Part shown: in pieces, positions 1-10,699 of the stretch
Position numbering within the stretch: position 1 is the stretch's first letter
Layout: each line of letters begins with the position of its first letter
Source: Mesostigma viride
Taxonomy: Eukaryota > Streptophyta > Mesostigmatophyceae > Mesostigmatales > Mesostigmataceae
Assembly (NCBI GenBank): GCA_009746045.1
Contig: RPFO01000041.1
Coordinates: 5,384,920 to 5,448,919 of the forward strand
Direction of reading: 5' to 3'
DNA length: 64,000 nucleotides
Notes under the pieces: model-generated
Database searches by the model: none
What the model was told of the DNA's origin: nothing
What the model saw: only the letters and a program-made list of their open reading frames with translations
Made by a program: the position numbers and the translations under genes

Positions 1-574
1 GGGGCATTATTGAGTGAAAACTCAATGAATCCCAGCACTTCGTCCCAATTGCTCCCGTCTCGATCCAGGTAGTGCCGCAGTGCCTCTTCCACCACCCGAT
101 TCACTCTCTCCGCCATGTGAGAAGAGCTACTGTGATAGGCCGTACCCATAGACAACTTAGTCCCGACGACCTGAAAAAATGAGGTCCAAAATTTTGACGT
201 GAACAGTTTGTCCTTGTCGGTGATAAATTGTCGGGGCATGCCATGGAGCCGGAACACATCGTTTAGGAACAAGTGGGCACACTCTTCAGCCGTCAGGGTG
301 GCCTTGCAGGGGATTAAATGGCATCTCCGCGTGAGCCGGTCCACCACTACCAGGATCTGAGCATTGCCCGCCTTGGTCTCTGGCAAGGGCCCAATGAAAT
401 CCATCATCACCGAGTCCCAAGGGAACATGGGGTCTGGAATTTCCTTTGGAACGCCCTGTTTGCCCGTATTCCGTGGCTTCATGTGCTGGCAGCTGTCACA
501 GGTACTGACATACTCCCGCACATCACGAGCCATCTTAGGCCAATAGTAGGACCTCCGGGCCCTCGCTAACAGCC
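1..574 (-). pseudogene. Ty3/gypsy integrase, 3' part of a split pol gene
   Basis: The minus strand is open from about 574 to the window edge. It encodes the end of an HHCC zinc-binding region (CDSCQ) followed by an integrase core. The catalytic triad is visible: D in MDFIGPL, D in FITDKDKL and E in HMAERVNR, with 35 residues between the last two (DD35E). Integrase inserts the reverse-transcribed DNA copy of the element into the genome. The frame joins precisely to the stretch ending at 55651 once element B1 and one copy of the TSD TATCC (575-579 and 55646-55650) are removed, restoring HQGQDRLLARARR. The usual QTDGQTER motif before the last E reads SSSSHMAER here. The rest of the integrase and the 3' LTR lie left of the window. 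Confidence 0.93.
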
Positions 575-579
575 TATCC

Positions 580-1195
580 AGTTGTATGAGAGTTTACTCC
601 AGAGGGAATCCATGGCTCTTGCAGGAAAGTTGCCTTTATTAGAATGTGGAAACACAGACGTAAGTCACGTCACTTCCAAGACTGCACGTAGCACAGACGA
701 CAGGGTCGCAGTGCCAAGAGAGCGTGCACGCAAGAGCTAGCGTCCTAGAGCTAACAAGTCACTCATATAGCTTGCTAGGGCCGCGTCCAAGTATTCAGCT
801 GCTCTGTCACAGCTGAACTGTCAATCAATTGATTACACAGACTCTGGCACGCCTTTGGCGCGCAGATCTATCAATTGTCCATACGGCTAGTCCTGTGGAC
901 TTATCCGTACACTACTCAGCATCAATTGTCTCATAGGTCCTGGCGCGCTACAGCACGCCTACCTATCAATTGACCATCACGTCCTGTACAAGTCCTGTCA
1001 ACGTCCTGCGGACTATCAAAGTGACACTTGTACATCCTGTGTCCGTACGCGCCCACAGTGGCGCGCCGGATACTGTCGGCACAGCCTAGGAAACGTCATA
1101 ACTTTTACGTCCCGTAACCAAATGAGGCGTTCAAGGTGCCGTTGGAAAGAGCGTAACAATCTCTACCCATCTAACGTAAATCCTTTACGTTAACT
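580..1195 (-). repeat. 3' LTR of element B1
   Basis: This 616-bp stretch matches 55026-55645 (same strand) and, inverted, 62297-62911. In element orientation it begins AGTTAACG and ends CATACAACT, directly followed by the TSD. A polyadenylation signal AATAAA (minus strand, 635-640) lies about 55 nt before its end. LTRs carry promoter, poly(A) site and integration ends. Confidence 0.95.
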
Positions 1196-1214
1196 CCAAT
1201 CCCTTCTTTTCTTT
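1196..1214 (-). promoter_or_regulatory. Polypurine tract of B1
   Basis: A purine run directly before the 3' LTR on the minus strand. It is the expected plus-strand primer left after RNase H digestion. Its final bases GG before AGTT are shared with E1 (11017-11018) and A (28864-28865). Confidence 0.8.
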
Positions 1215-1646
1215 AGGGATCACATCCCCTGCCAGGGACCCTTGAAGTAGCTTGAAATGTCCTTCACTCCAGCTTGAAGCTTGAACAGATGTCTTTAATG
1301 GCCAATGCCATTCCCCCAGCCCTTTCTTTTAAGGAACTGGAAAAGAAACAGATCTGCCACAGGGAAAACCATTTCATGAGAAATGGAGAAAAACCTATGG
1401 AAGTGGCATTACAGAGTACCACCAGATATTAGCAACACACAAAATTAAACACATACAGGTTATATTCTATTATGAGGTCTTCTCCAGGAATTAATCCCAT
1501 CACCTCGGTAGAGCCTCCAGTACAATGACCTTCTGGCGGTGAGTTACAGATACTAATCCCAGATACTAATCCCATAAAACCCAGTACATATTTAATATAA
1601 GCACAATAAATCCATGACAATTAAAATACCACTTGACAAAGTAAGA

Positions 1647-1657
1647 CGTATTACAAT
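1647..1657 (-). promoter_or_regulatory. Complement of the B1 primer-binding region
   Basis: On the minus strand this reads ATTGTAATACG. It is the exact 11-nt reverse complement of the first bases after the B1 5' LTR (CGTATTACAAT, 55025-55015). Its last base pairs with the first internal base, the register a primer 3' end needs. It lies 34 nt downstream of a GGCGCC hairpin, matching the layout in E1. The function as an element-encoded primer or cyclisation site is inferred. Confidence 0.7.
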
Positions 1658-1691
1658 AGTTTCCCCGTCATACTCTCAACAGGTTAGTATT

Positions 1692-1717
1692 GGCGCCCGT
1701 CTTATTATGGCGCCCGT
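1692..1717 (-). promoter_or_regulatory. GGCGCC hairpin in the B1 tail
   Basis: Two GGCGCC blocks, self-complementary and separated by an 11-nt A/G-rich loop, can form a 6-bp GC hairpin. E1 has the same arrangement at 10648-10670, and GACGGGCGCCATAA versus GGCGGGCGCCATAA shows sequence as well as structure conservation. Confidence 0.65.
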
Positions 1718-1860
1718 CTACTTGTCAGATGATAAATTGCCACAGCAAAAAAATGACAAAATGAAACACATAGGCAACTATTAAATCCTGCCCTGGGGAA
1801 CTAGGAAGTCTGAACAGGTAAAACACCTGAGCAGGCCAGCTTGTAGAAACATAATACCAG

Positions 1861-1873
1861 GGAATCGAACCCC
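1861..1873 (-). promoter_or_regulatory. tRNA T-arm / Pol III B-box-like motif in the B1 tail
   Basis: On the minus strand GGGGTTCGATTCC contains a perfect B-box consensus (GGTTCGANNCC). With its flanks it forms a 5-bp stem and a 7-nt TTCGATT loop like a tRNA T-arm. No complete tRNA cloverleaf was found around it. E1 has the counterpart at 10500-10514 in the same order relative to the GGCGCC hairpin. Confidence 0.6.
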
Positions 1874-3195
1874 GCCCTATAAACCCCAGTATAAAGGTTC
1901 CCAGACCATTGTGTGAGGTATGTACAAATATACATTCATGTCCCACGTAGCTCCCACAAAAACCAGCATCTTCATTAAAACAATAAGTGGAAGCATACAT
2001 GTGACACTAATTGACATGCCCGGAGGCACGCCGTTCAAGGCCCTTCATGAAGTACGTTGCCCTAGAGGCAACCAAGACAAGGGTGGGTGGGTGGGGAGCA
2101 AAGAAAGAGGCCGACAAAACCAGCCAGAGCGGCTTTTAGTCGCAAAACCTCCCTTATCCCTAGCTAACTGACGTCATTAAACCCTTATGTTCAGTGGATG
2201 CTAGTAAGACGCTAACCGTACAGACCGGGGGTAGAATATCCCGAATCTGCACGGCTAGTATTAAATAATGCGTAGGTTGTTCTTTTCAGGGGCACTGCAC
2301 CTCACGCCCCGTTCCGCCCGGGTATAATCAACCCAAGCACGGAACGCACATTTTATTTAATTCATTTTTCAACCATGCACTATATTGCATCTACTAATCA
2401 CAAAAGCTCTAGCCAAACAGCTACGAGTAAACACTACGACCTATAAGCCGCTCATCCAGCGGCCTCTTGTTCCCGCATTCACGTATAGAAGAAACTCCGT
2501 TCAAAGAACCCCGATTCATGTCCCACGTAGCTCCCACAAAAACCAGCATCTTCATTAAAACAATAAGTGGAAGCATACATGTGACACTAATTGACATGCC
2601 CGGAGGCACGCCGTTCAAGGCCCTTCATGAAGTACGTTGCCCAATCACCCCCGCCTTGGCTTTCCCTTGAAGCCGCACTCCACCGTGCTCGTTGTCACAA
2701 GTGACCGCCCTGCCGCAAAACGGGAGCCCCCCCACATCGGGAGGCGTGTGCCCGGCGGCTGTGGATGCATGGCCAGGCCCAAAAAGGCCCAGCGCATTTG
2801 CACTGCGATTGCGCACGGCCAGCCTATCATGACCCCTCTCGGGGCCCCGAGTCGGTACCGCTATGGCCGTCTCCCCATAGACCCGGGGTGCTTCGAGAAA
2901 AAAACGTGGACCTAGCCCAGGCCCCGCCAGCCCGGATGCCCGAGGCCACAGCCCCAGGCACCTGGCTGAACGAGAGTCCGTTCAGCCAAGACCGCATTCC
3001 CCCCCGAGGTTTCTATGCGTGGGGAAAAAATTTCTAGCTTAGGCGCTTTTCCCATCGCCGTCCCCAGCCCCAACCACCCCCCCCTCGGCGGAAGGCAATT
3101 GCAAAGTTTGCTGGCCAGCAGCAATTTCCGAAGAAAAAGCCGCAGGCCGCGGACCGAGACACGGGTCGCCAGTGCCAGCCATCCGGCTCCAACCC

Positions 3196-3843
3196 AGTTA
3201 GCATTTTGGGCAACCAATATGCTAAGTGGATGCAGTTTGGAAAGACCTTTCCAACGCCGTGCTGACCGCCTGAAACAGACAAGGGACAAGAAAGATATGA
3301 GGTCCCGAAGTCCTAGCCGTCCGTGGCCGACTGGGGTACAGTCCTCTGGTGTAGTGGACAGGACACGTGGCAGGCCGTGCCTGCGCAGGCTTAGCCTGAC
3401 TATCACGTGACTGTGGTCCACGTAGACCAGAGGAGCAGCAGCCTGTGACTGGTGGACTACAGGAACTGGCACAGGTCTGCAAGGATACTAGGCCTTGCAG
3501 GCTTGTGACAGGTCCTGTACTTCCTAGGTTGCAGAGTCTAGGCAAATCCAGTTCGTCCTGGCTCTGCACTGATGCCAGTGGACGTTGAGGATTTGCTTGC
3601 CTGCCTGCACGTGCCTCGTCACGCCGATGGGAACGAGGAACAACGCAAAGGATATAGCTTGGTCATGGGGGATGACCAGCTATCTTGGAAAGCACGAACC
3701 GAGGCTCCCACATTGGACGTGGAACCGCTCACCGTGGTCGTGGCTTGGTGCACGGGTTAAAAGGTTGCTGCCTTGCAACTTTGGCTCATCCCGTTGTGTG
3801 GCGTGAGAGACCAGGAACTCACAGTTCTGGCTGCTCGCTAACT
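3196..3843 (+). repeat. 5' LTR of E1
   Basis: 648 bp, nearly identical to 11019-11664. It starts AGTTAGC and ends GCTAACT. A diverged relative is the solo LTR at 27857-28510. Confidence 0.95.
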
Positions 3844-3853
3844 CGTACTATTG
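3844..3853 (+). promoter_or_regulatory. Primer-site region of E1
   Basis: The internal region opens with CGTACTATTG directly after the LTR, where a retrotransposon primer-binding site belongs. It does not start with TGG as tRNA-primed elements do. It is exactly complementary to CAATAGTACG at 10700-10709 in the tail of the same element. Confidence 0.7.
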
Positions 3854-3877
3854 CATTTCTGTTGTGCAAGGTTTTTC

Positions 3878-5025
3878 ATGTCGGCCGAGGCTCGGGTCGA
3901 GACACCTGAGTCATCCCCCAGGCGCGAAGCAGCTCTCGAGTTGCCAGCGCGCGAGAACGCATTTTTCCCCTATTCCCACCCATCCAACGCTTCTACATTT
4001 GTGCAGGCCGCCTACGTCGCGAGGGGTCTTGCGGAGGGAGGTTGGGTAGCTGTGTTCGGGAACGCAGCAGGGCCGTCGGCAAACGACCCTGTGGTGATGA
4101 GGATAAGGGCGACGACGTCGCCAGGGGAAACGGGGCGGGTCTGCACGGAGCGGCTCGTCGCTATTCGCGACGAAATTGCTTCGTTGATCTACAGTTTGGA
4201 GGTTGCGTACCAGGGCGGGCACGTCACCATTCAGGCGCTGGACTTAGCGCGTGAGACGCTGGGCCAACTGGTGGCCATTTGTTTAGGTGGTACCAGATTG
4301 TATAACCACTGGGTGGCGACAAGCTCGCTGGGGGAGGGGACCGACGCGTCACATATTATACGGGACGCGCAGACGCGTGAAGCCGACAGTCCGTGGGATT
4401 CGGCTGAAGTGGTGGCTCAGACGTGTGAGCACCTGGTCAATATCTTGATCCAAGAGGCGCGTGGTCACGCCGATCACTGGGTGATCACGACACGACCAGC
4501 CGGCATTTGGTCGACCTTGGATACACCGAGGTTGCAAAGCAGGCCGGGGGCGTGTGGGCCAACGGTGACAGTCATCACCGGTCGGGACGTCACCGACGAG
4601 GATTTTCACAGCGAGTTCGTGGATCGCCCAACGGGCATCATAGCTCGTTCGTCACAGCAGATTGACGAAGGGGACGGCACAAACGAGGCTACTCAGCTCG
4701 GCGTAGGGCGGAGTTGCATATCCCGTTTGAGCCAGAACACGACTTCGCTGAGATTGGTCGAGGGTCACGGAACGACAGGCGGGGTGGTGGCAGTCGGTGG
4801 GTCAGGAACCTGCAGTGGTATCGCCGTGGCAGTGCGCCTAGGCTGCCGGTAGAGCAGACACCAGCCGGGAGGCCGGTGAGTCGTGTGCTAGGTCCTTACA
4901 ACGCGGAGGAGGTCCGCTCAGTTCCACGCGTGGGGACACCGGTGGCACGCACAGCGCAGGAGCGTGAGGAGGAGGCAGCAGCTGGAGAGCAGCCAGCGGC
5001 TTCTTCAGGCAGCACCAGCGCTTGA
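3878..5025 (+). pseudogene. ORF1 of E1, additional protein upstream of gag, one frameshift
   Basis: The first ATG after the LTR is at 3878 and the frame runs to 4852. A second frame from about 4714 to 5025 continues it after a frameshift near 4710, giving roughly 380 residues. No known domain was recognised. Element B has an ORF in the same place (62936-63685) with a similar plan: a proline-rich start, a central helical region and a C-terminus. The pair RLYNHWVATS / RNLQNWASTR and the C-terminal DEDFHSEF / DAEFAYEY region align loosely. The C-terminal extension after the frameshift is acidic and rich in Ala, Glu and Ser. An accessory nucleic-acid-binding or Gag-like role is possible but not shown. 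Confidence 0.6.
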
Positions 5026-5078
5026 GCCAGTTCTGCCTTGTCTGTCGCCTGTTTTGTTTTGTCCTCCCACTGTATATA

Positions 5079-6433
5079 ATGCCTCGTGGCAAACCGGGAG
5101 ACGGCGACAAGGGCGAGATGGAGGCACCGGCTGGAGCAAGTCAGGAGCCTCGGCAAGACAAGGAGCAGCTGGTGGGGGAGGCGATCCCAGCCAGCGAGGG
5201 CGATGGGGGAAAGAGACCAGGCAGCAAGAGACGGCACGAAGACTCGGTGGAGGAGGCGCGCAAGGCGCGGGCACTAGGAGCATCTGATGCAATAACGGTG
5301 GCGAATGGGCAACCTGCCGTGGAGAAGCGTAAGAGGGACACCTCCGCTGACGGCAATGGTAAGAGGCCTCACGTGGATGTGCTCTCCCCTGTGCTTGCTG
5401 GCCCAAGTGGCGTTGTTGCTGTGACACCCACTGTGGTGGAGCCAGTGAAGGCGCTGCCAGGGTCGAGACCTCACATGAGTGCAGTCACGCTTATGAATGG
5501 ACAAAAGCCTCTTAACCCACCATTAGCACAGGAAGCCCTAGACAAGTGGCTAGAGGACATGGAGCTGGTTGTGCTCTCCGTGGACCCCACTGTCAACCTA
5601 GTGCAAGTGTTTCACTCGTCCACGTGCAACAGGGACTCATCAGAGCGTGTCAGGGAAAAGGCTAGGACTGGTGTCAAGGATAAGCTAACCTGGGCACAGT
5701 TCCTGGATGGGTTGAGGGAGGAGTTCTCTGACAAGGTTCTCAACCTCACCAACTACTATAAACATCAGTATGACACCTTTGAGATAGTGGGTCCTGTGGC
5801 AGAGGAATGGGCTAGGCTCAACCGTATCAGAGACAAGGGGGCCAAGTATGGCTTCCTGGTCACAGATAGGGCCTTGGCAGACTATTTCCTGGACCGTATG
5901 GGTTTGAGTGTGGATGGGAGGAACAGTGCCCGCATGTTTCTTAACCAGACTGATGGCTCCTTGCGTGCTCTGGAGGTTGTAATCCTCAGCATAAGGAAGC
6001 CAGATCCTGCCTGCAAAGCTATCCAGTCCCATGGCAGCAATGCCACCTCCGCTGTGCAGGGCCAAGGTGATGTCCCCGGGTACCCAGCCCGTGATGGGGC
6101 AAGGCCCAACAAGCGTAAGCGCTTCAGGCGCCAGAGGCAGGGGGCTCAGGGTGGCAAGGGTGCAGGTTCCCAAGGAGGGGTTGGGAGCCAGCAAGCTGGT
6201 GGTCAGCAGGGTAAGGGTGGCCAAGGGCAAGGCAAGGGCCAAGCTCAAGGCAACCAGGGCAAGCAGGGTGGACAGTCTCAGGGAGGCCAGGGAAGCCTGG
6301 CAAGGGTGGGGCTGGGTCTGGGAAGAAGGGTGGAGCATGCTTTGTGTGTGGCAAGGAAGGTCACTGGCGTCGTGAGTGTCCTGACAGGAAGGCCAAGCCT
6401 GCTGGGGCAGGGGGCCAGTCGGGGCAGCAGTGA
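5079..6433 (+). pseudogene. gag: Gag protein of E1
   Basis: ATG at 5079 gives a protein with a charged low-complexity N-terminus (about residues 1-150), a central capsid-like region (KLTWAQFLDGLREEF and neighbours) and a Gly/Gln/Lys-rich tail. The nucleocapsid zinc knuckle CFVCGKEGHWRREC (CX2CX4HX4C, 6338-6379) lies in another frame, so a single-base frameshift sits near 6290. In the zinc-knuckle frame the ORF ends with TGA at 6431-6433, followed directly by CTA and then an open pol frame. Gag packages the RNA into particles in the cytoplasm. The gag-pol arrangement would allow stop readthrough. Confidence 0.85.
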
Positions 6434-7640
6434 CTAGCTACATCATCCCCTGTAAATAGTCAATCACCCCTTGGGGAAGGTGTGTTGGATGTACATAAGG
6501 ATGGGGGTGTGCCCCTTGTGCAGCACCAAGGGTGTAAAGATGTTGTTCTTCCACTGGATTGCAATAACAATGCTGCAGCTGAATTCCCTATGCCTCATGC
6601 AGGTGGTGGGTCTCCAGCAGGTGCTGGCCTGGAGGGCCAAGGGACCTTGCTGGAAGGGCCTGGAGCGGTCCAGGGTGCAGGACCTGACTTGGGGCGTCAG
6701 GACGGCCTGCAGGGAAGCCCTGGAACCTCAGGAGTGGATCATGTGTCCCCACACACGGTTCAGACGTCTCGCCAGGTCAGTACTGACAGGGTGCTGAGCT
6801 ATGCTGAGGCTGGCCATAGACTGCATCATATGTTTGGGCATTCTGGGCAGGCAGCAATGTTTGCTTGGAAGCTAGGTAGGGAGCCTTTGTGGGAGGCATG
6901 CCAGGCTGCTGCTGAGAACTGTGGTTGCCAGGAGAATGCGGTTCACCCACCTCTGACAGTCCCATGCTAGGGAGCCTGCTAGGGAGCGTGGCGACATCCA
7001 GATGGATATCCAGCATATCAGGGGCTTGTATATATTGGTGGCAGTGGACAGGTTCAGCAGATATAGACTGATAGACGTTCTGCCTGGTATGCAGGAGCAC
7101 CACTTGTTGTTGGGTATGAAGGCCCTGATCCCAGGCTTTGGGGTGTGCAAGAGTGTGCAGGCAGACTTGCAGTTTGACTGTTTGCTCAAGCATCAGGACC
7201 AGCTGCCTTGTAAGCTGGTAGTAGTCCCCAGGGAGAGTCATGGGCAGCAAGGGGCTGTAGAAAGATCCATACGTGAAGTGAAGACAGTGGTGCTAGCAGC
7301 AGAGTCAGTGCCACTTGTGGCATCTGCCTTAGAGAGGGCAGCCTGGTGTAAGGGGATAGAAGAGCAGCTGAACCACAGGGTTAACTATTACTTTGATGGT
7401 GTGGCTGTCTCTCCCCTGGCCCTGCAGTATAGCTTGTTGCCTGAGAACGTGGTGCAGGCCAGTCTTAGGAAGGCAGATAGGTTATTTGCCCAGCTGAGAC
7501 GTAAGGACAAGAACTGGAATGTGCTGAGGCCTCAGGTGGGGCTGAAGGTCAGGATGTGGAAGGAACCATCTATTCCAGGCAAGCGGGGGAAGTGGCAGGA
7601 TGGGGTTGTCACTCGTGTGGAGAAGCTAACAGATCTTGCC
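6434..7640 (+). pseudogene. Integrase region of E1 pol, placed before protease
   Basis: After the gag stop the frame continues to an HHCC-like segment (LHHMFGH and, as C-x-C, CGCQ; about 6815-6935). A frameshift near 6950 is followed by the core: D in QMDIQHI, D in QADLQFD and E in GAVERSI, with only 31 residues between the last two instead of 35. A C-terminal basic region with GLKVRMWKEPS and PGKRGKWQDGVV resembles the Copia integrase tail. The next frameshift is near 7635. In classical Copia the protease precedes the integrase; here it follows. Confidence 0.85.
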
Positions 7641-10009
7641 TGGTGGCTTTGGAAAAGGATCCAAGGCACGTGTACAGGTTGTCCTGGGCTCATGTCAAGG
7701 AAAGAAGGCCACATGCAATCTGGCCTGCAGACGGGCCAGGCCCTCCCAGCTGGGTTGAGGAGCCAGGCCAGAGCCAGGCAGCAGCAGCTAACAATCCTCT
7801 GGTGGTGGATGATGGTCTGTCCCTGCTGGAAGATGACGAGCAGGAGGAGGCTGCTGAAGCAACTGTCACAAGGCCAGAGGGGACGGGGCAGCCACCTAAG
7901 GCCCGGGGGCCTCTCATGGCGGACGTCATCCGAGCACTCATGCGCAGCAAACATGATCCCAAGGTATCCAAGCTCACGGGGTGGGGGTCGTGCTGGGCAG
8001 CTACAATGGAGGTAGATACCAACTCACAGGTGTCTGTCATCAGGGAAGAGGATGCTGTAGGCTTACAGATGTCCCATCCCAGTTGCCTTGCTGTGTCTGA
8101 TTTCTCAGGAAAGGTGTCCATGAAGATCCTTGGGGAAGTGAGTGTGCCTATCTTAGGGGTGCCCACCACGTTCTGTGTGGTAGAGGGCTATAAGGGGCCT
8201 GCCATTCTGGGACAGAACTTCTTGTGCATGCCAGGGGTTACTTTGACCTCTGATGAGTTGGCACTAGAAGGCAGGGGCAGCCTCCCCCTTGAAAGATATC
8301 ACTATTCCCAGGGTCTTGCAGTGGCGGTGAAGGCTGTTAGGAGTCAGCCAGCTGAGGGTCCTCAGAGTCAGGAGCCCATAGCTGAGGACTTGTTGATAAT
8401 CCCAACCACCTTTGATCCAAGGCAGTTAGGGGTAAACAGGTACCAGATAGCTGCTCACAGTCCTATTCCCTGGCGCCAGCTAGTCGAGATGATGCAGAGC
8501 CCCAAGATGGCTAAGGCATGGACTCTTGGCTTTGTTGCTTCTGGGCATGAGTGGATAGTTTCCAACTGTGCAGAACCTGTGGATGAGCTGCCAGAAGTTC
8601 ACCAGCTGCTCAGATTGATGTTTGTCCTCAAGCTCAAGGAGGTTGATGGTGTCCAGGTGCCACATGTCAGACCAGTTGTAACCGAGTATCATGGCACTGG
8701 CCAGTTGTTAGATGAGGAGCTCTATACTCCAGGGATGCTGCATGACACGTGGAGGATTCTGCTGTGTATATTTCTGTCTTTTCTGGTTAAGGGTGTGCCC
8801 TATAGCTCTGTGCTGATTGATTTCAAGAGGGCTTTTCTCAAGGGTGACCAAGATCAGGCTAGGCAGACTTGGAGAGATATCCCTCCTTTCTTTGTGACTG
8901 TACCTGCTGTATGGAGAGCAGAGATAAAGGCCAGGTACCTGAGAATTCTGAAAGGGTTGGAAGGTCTCAGGTCCAGTCCCATTATCTGGAGAAAGAGCCT
9001 AGAGAAATTCTTGAAGAATACTTGTGGGTTTTCTGTGTCTCCAGTGGATCCCTGTTTGTTCCAAGGGTCCTACAATGGCCTTCCTGTCTTTGCCTCACTG
9101 CATGGTGATGACCTGCATCTCATAGGTCCACCAGACTGGGTTGAGGCTGTCTTGGCTAAGATCCAGAAGCGGTTTGAGCTGGGTAAGATACAGCACATGG
9201 TGGAGAATGAGCCTATGGTCTTCTGTGGCATGCAGGCTACGTTGTTCCAAGCCAAGGGCTCGTGGTTCATCAGGATGGAGGGTGGTAAGGACTACCCACA
9301 GCAGATTGTAGATGCATTGCAGGAGCCCATCACGCAGGCTAGGTGTGCTACCATCAGGGGCATGCTGGCATGGCTTGCAAGTATATGTGCCCCTGACTTG
9401 CTGGTTCTGAGTCGACTTACTGATTCCCAGCTGGTTGAGGTGGGTGCTGAGAGTGTGGTGCAGGCTGTCATGATGTCTCCCCCTCTCATACTGGGTCCTG
9501 TGGATTTGTACAAGCCCCTTGACATGGTTCTCTATGTAGACAGTTCTATGGACAATAGGAAGGTCACAGAGGTCAGGGGCCGGGCAGCAGCATTAGTTAC
9601 CCTGGAGCAAGATCACACCTCACTTGTTACCTGGTACAGTCGGTTGCAGAACAGGGTTACACCCAGCAGTGATATTGCTGAGTGCAGGGCAATCTGTGAA
9701 GGGCTGCATACTGCTCTTTACTTGAGGGAGCTCTTCTACCAGCTATGTCAAGTGGCTTCCTGTAGGTTGCAGCTGCACACACTGGTGAGGACTGATAGCA
9801 TGGGCATGGTGCAATTTGTGCACAGGCAGCTGGCCAGGAGCAGGGACCTTGACTACTTGTTGCTCAAGGAGATGTCCTACCTAGCTCACATTGAACATGT
9901 GCCTGGTGTGGACAACCCTGCAGATGCCCTCACCAAGCTGGAGGAGAAGGCGGAGAGGCAGTACCCCCTGCTCCGTGGGCTCATGGACCCCTTACACGGG
10001 CGGCCATAG
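7630..10009 (+). CDS. pol: Protease, reverse transcriptase and RNase H of E1 pol
   Basis: One open frame from about 7630 to the stop at 10007-10009. It starts with the end of the integrase tail (HVYRLSWAHVK). Next comes an aspartic protease (EVDTNSQVSVI near 8009-8029, then SVPILGVPTTFCVV and GPAILGQNF). The Copia-type RT has DFKRAFLKGD, GLEGLRSSPIIW and the active site LHGDD (HGDD at 9101-9112), where most Copia elements have YVDD. The RNase H shows VDSSMD, SDIAECRAICEGLH, RTDSMGM, RSRDLDYLL and DNPADALTK. It makes the cDNA and removes the RNA strand inside the particle. The ATG used in the virus-like polyprotein would be that of gag. Confidence 0.93.
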
Positions 10010-10499
10010 AGACCAGGCCTTGCTTCAGCTTGGGTGCCCCCAGTGGGCTGCTTGACCAAAGTACCAAGTGGTGACTGGTGCTTACTGGTTGACAGCCGGT
10101 CCTTCAGGGTTAGGTACACCCTCCTGGACAGGAGTTGGTGTGGAATGTCACTCCTACCAGCTGAGAATCATGCCTGGCCCTCCCCATGGGGTTCAGAAGA
10201 GTCGCCAGGACTTAAGTCGACGCCTTTGGCCTCAAACAGTTAGGCCATGCAAGGGCAACCCGAATGTTGGTTCTTACAGGTTGCTGTACATATGTTTTCT
10301 AGTGCTTGTTTCCAACCTGTTGCTAATAAAGAACCTGGTTGTGTGACCATGTGGAACATGGTTGCCAGGGGGCCACATTCTGGGTTATATAATGCTTGAA
10401 TAAAACATAATCATGTCATGTCATTCTCATGTTGTTCCATGGTTGTAATGTTTCTCTTGTGTAAAGTTCCAGGTCACCTATAAACCTGGAGGTTGGGGT

Positions 10500-10514
10500 G
10501 GGGTTCAATTCCCC
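10500..10514 (+). promoter_or_regulatory. tRNA T-arm-like hairpin in the E1 tail
   Basis: GGGGTTCAATTCCCC with its flanking T and A gives a 5-bp stem and a 7-nt TTCAATT loop, the geometry of a tRNA T-arm and one mismatch from a B-box. Just upstream CCAGGT and ACCTGG (about 10469-10489) can form a second hairpin with a 9-nt loop, reminiscent of an anticodon arm. No full cloverleaf is present. Confidence 0.6.
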
Positions 10515-10647
10515 AGCAGAGCCACAGCCTGGCATGAGTGATTCCTGGGCTTAACACCCAGTGAAGACATGGGCTCCCCAATGAGGCAGTATTTGTGCAG
10601 GTGCTACCTGAGTCTCTTTGAGCATAAAAGGGAAAGGCTGGCCAAGG

Positions 10648-10670
10648 CGGGCGCCATAAGAACGGGCGCC
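10648..10670 (+). promoter_or_regulatory. GGCGCC hairpin in the E1 tail
   Basis: Two GGCGCC blocks with a 9-nt loop, homologous to 1692-1717 in B1. It stands 29 nt before the primer-site complement, against 34 nt in B1. Confidence 0.65.
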
Positions 10671-10699
10671 TGTGATAACTGTGAAAGATCAGGAACTCA

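Larger units (their letters stand above)
1196..1933 (-). other. 3' noncoding tail of B1 with polypurine tract
   Basis: No credible protein is encoded here. In element orientation the tail ends in a polypurine tract (1196-1214, AAAGAAAAGAAGGGATTGG) that abuts the LTR and would prime plus-strand DNA. E1 has the equivalent AAAAGAAGAAAGGGTTGG at 11001-11018. Three further conserved items are listed separately: a T-arm-like hairpin, a GGCGCC hairpin and the complement of the primer site. Confidence 0.8.

Noticed and set aside
1429-2000. Minus-strand ORFs of 63 and 91 codons in the B1 tail
   Set aside because: No motif, no counterpart in E1, and they overlap the conserved noncoding module.
10470-10535. 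Complete tRNA gene
   Set aside because: Only a T-arm-like hairpin and one more stem are present; no acceptor stem or D-arm could be drawn.
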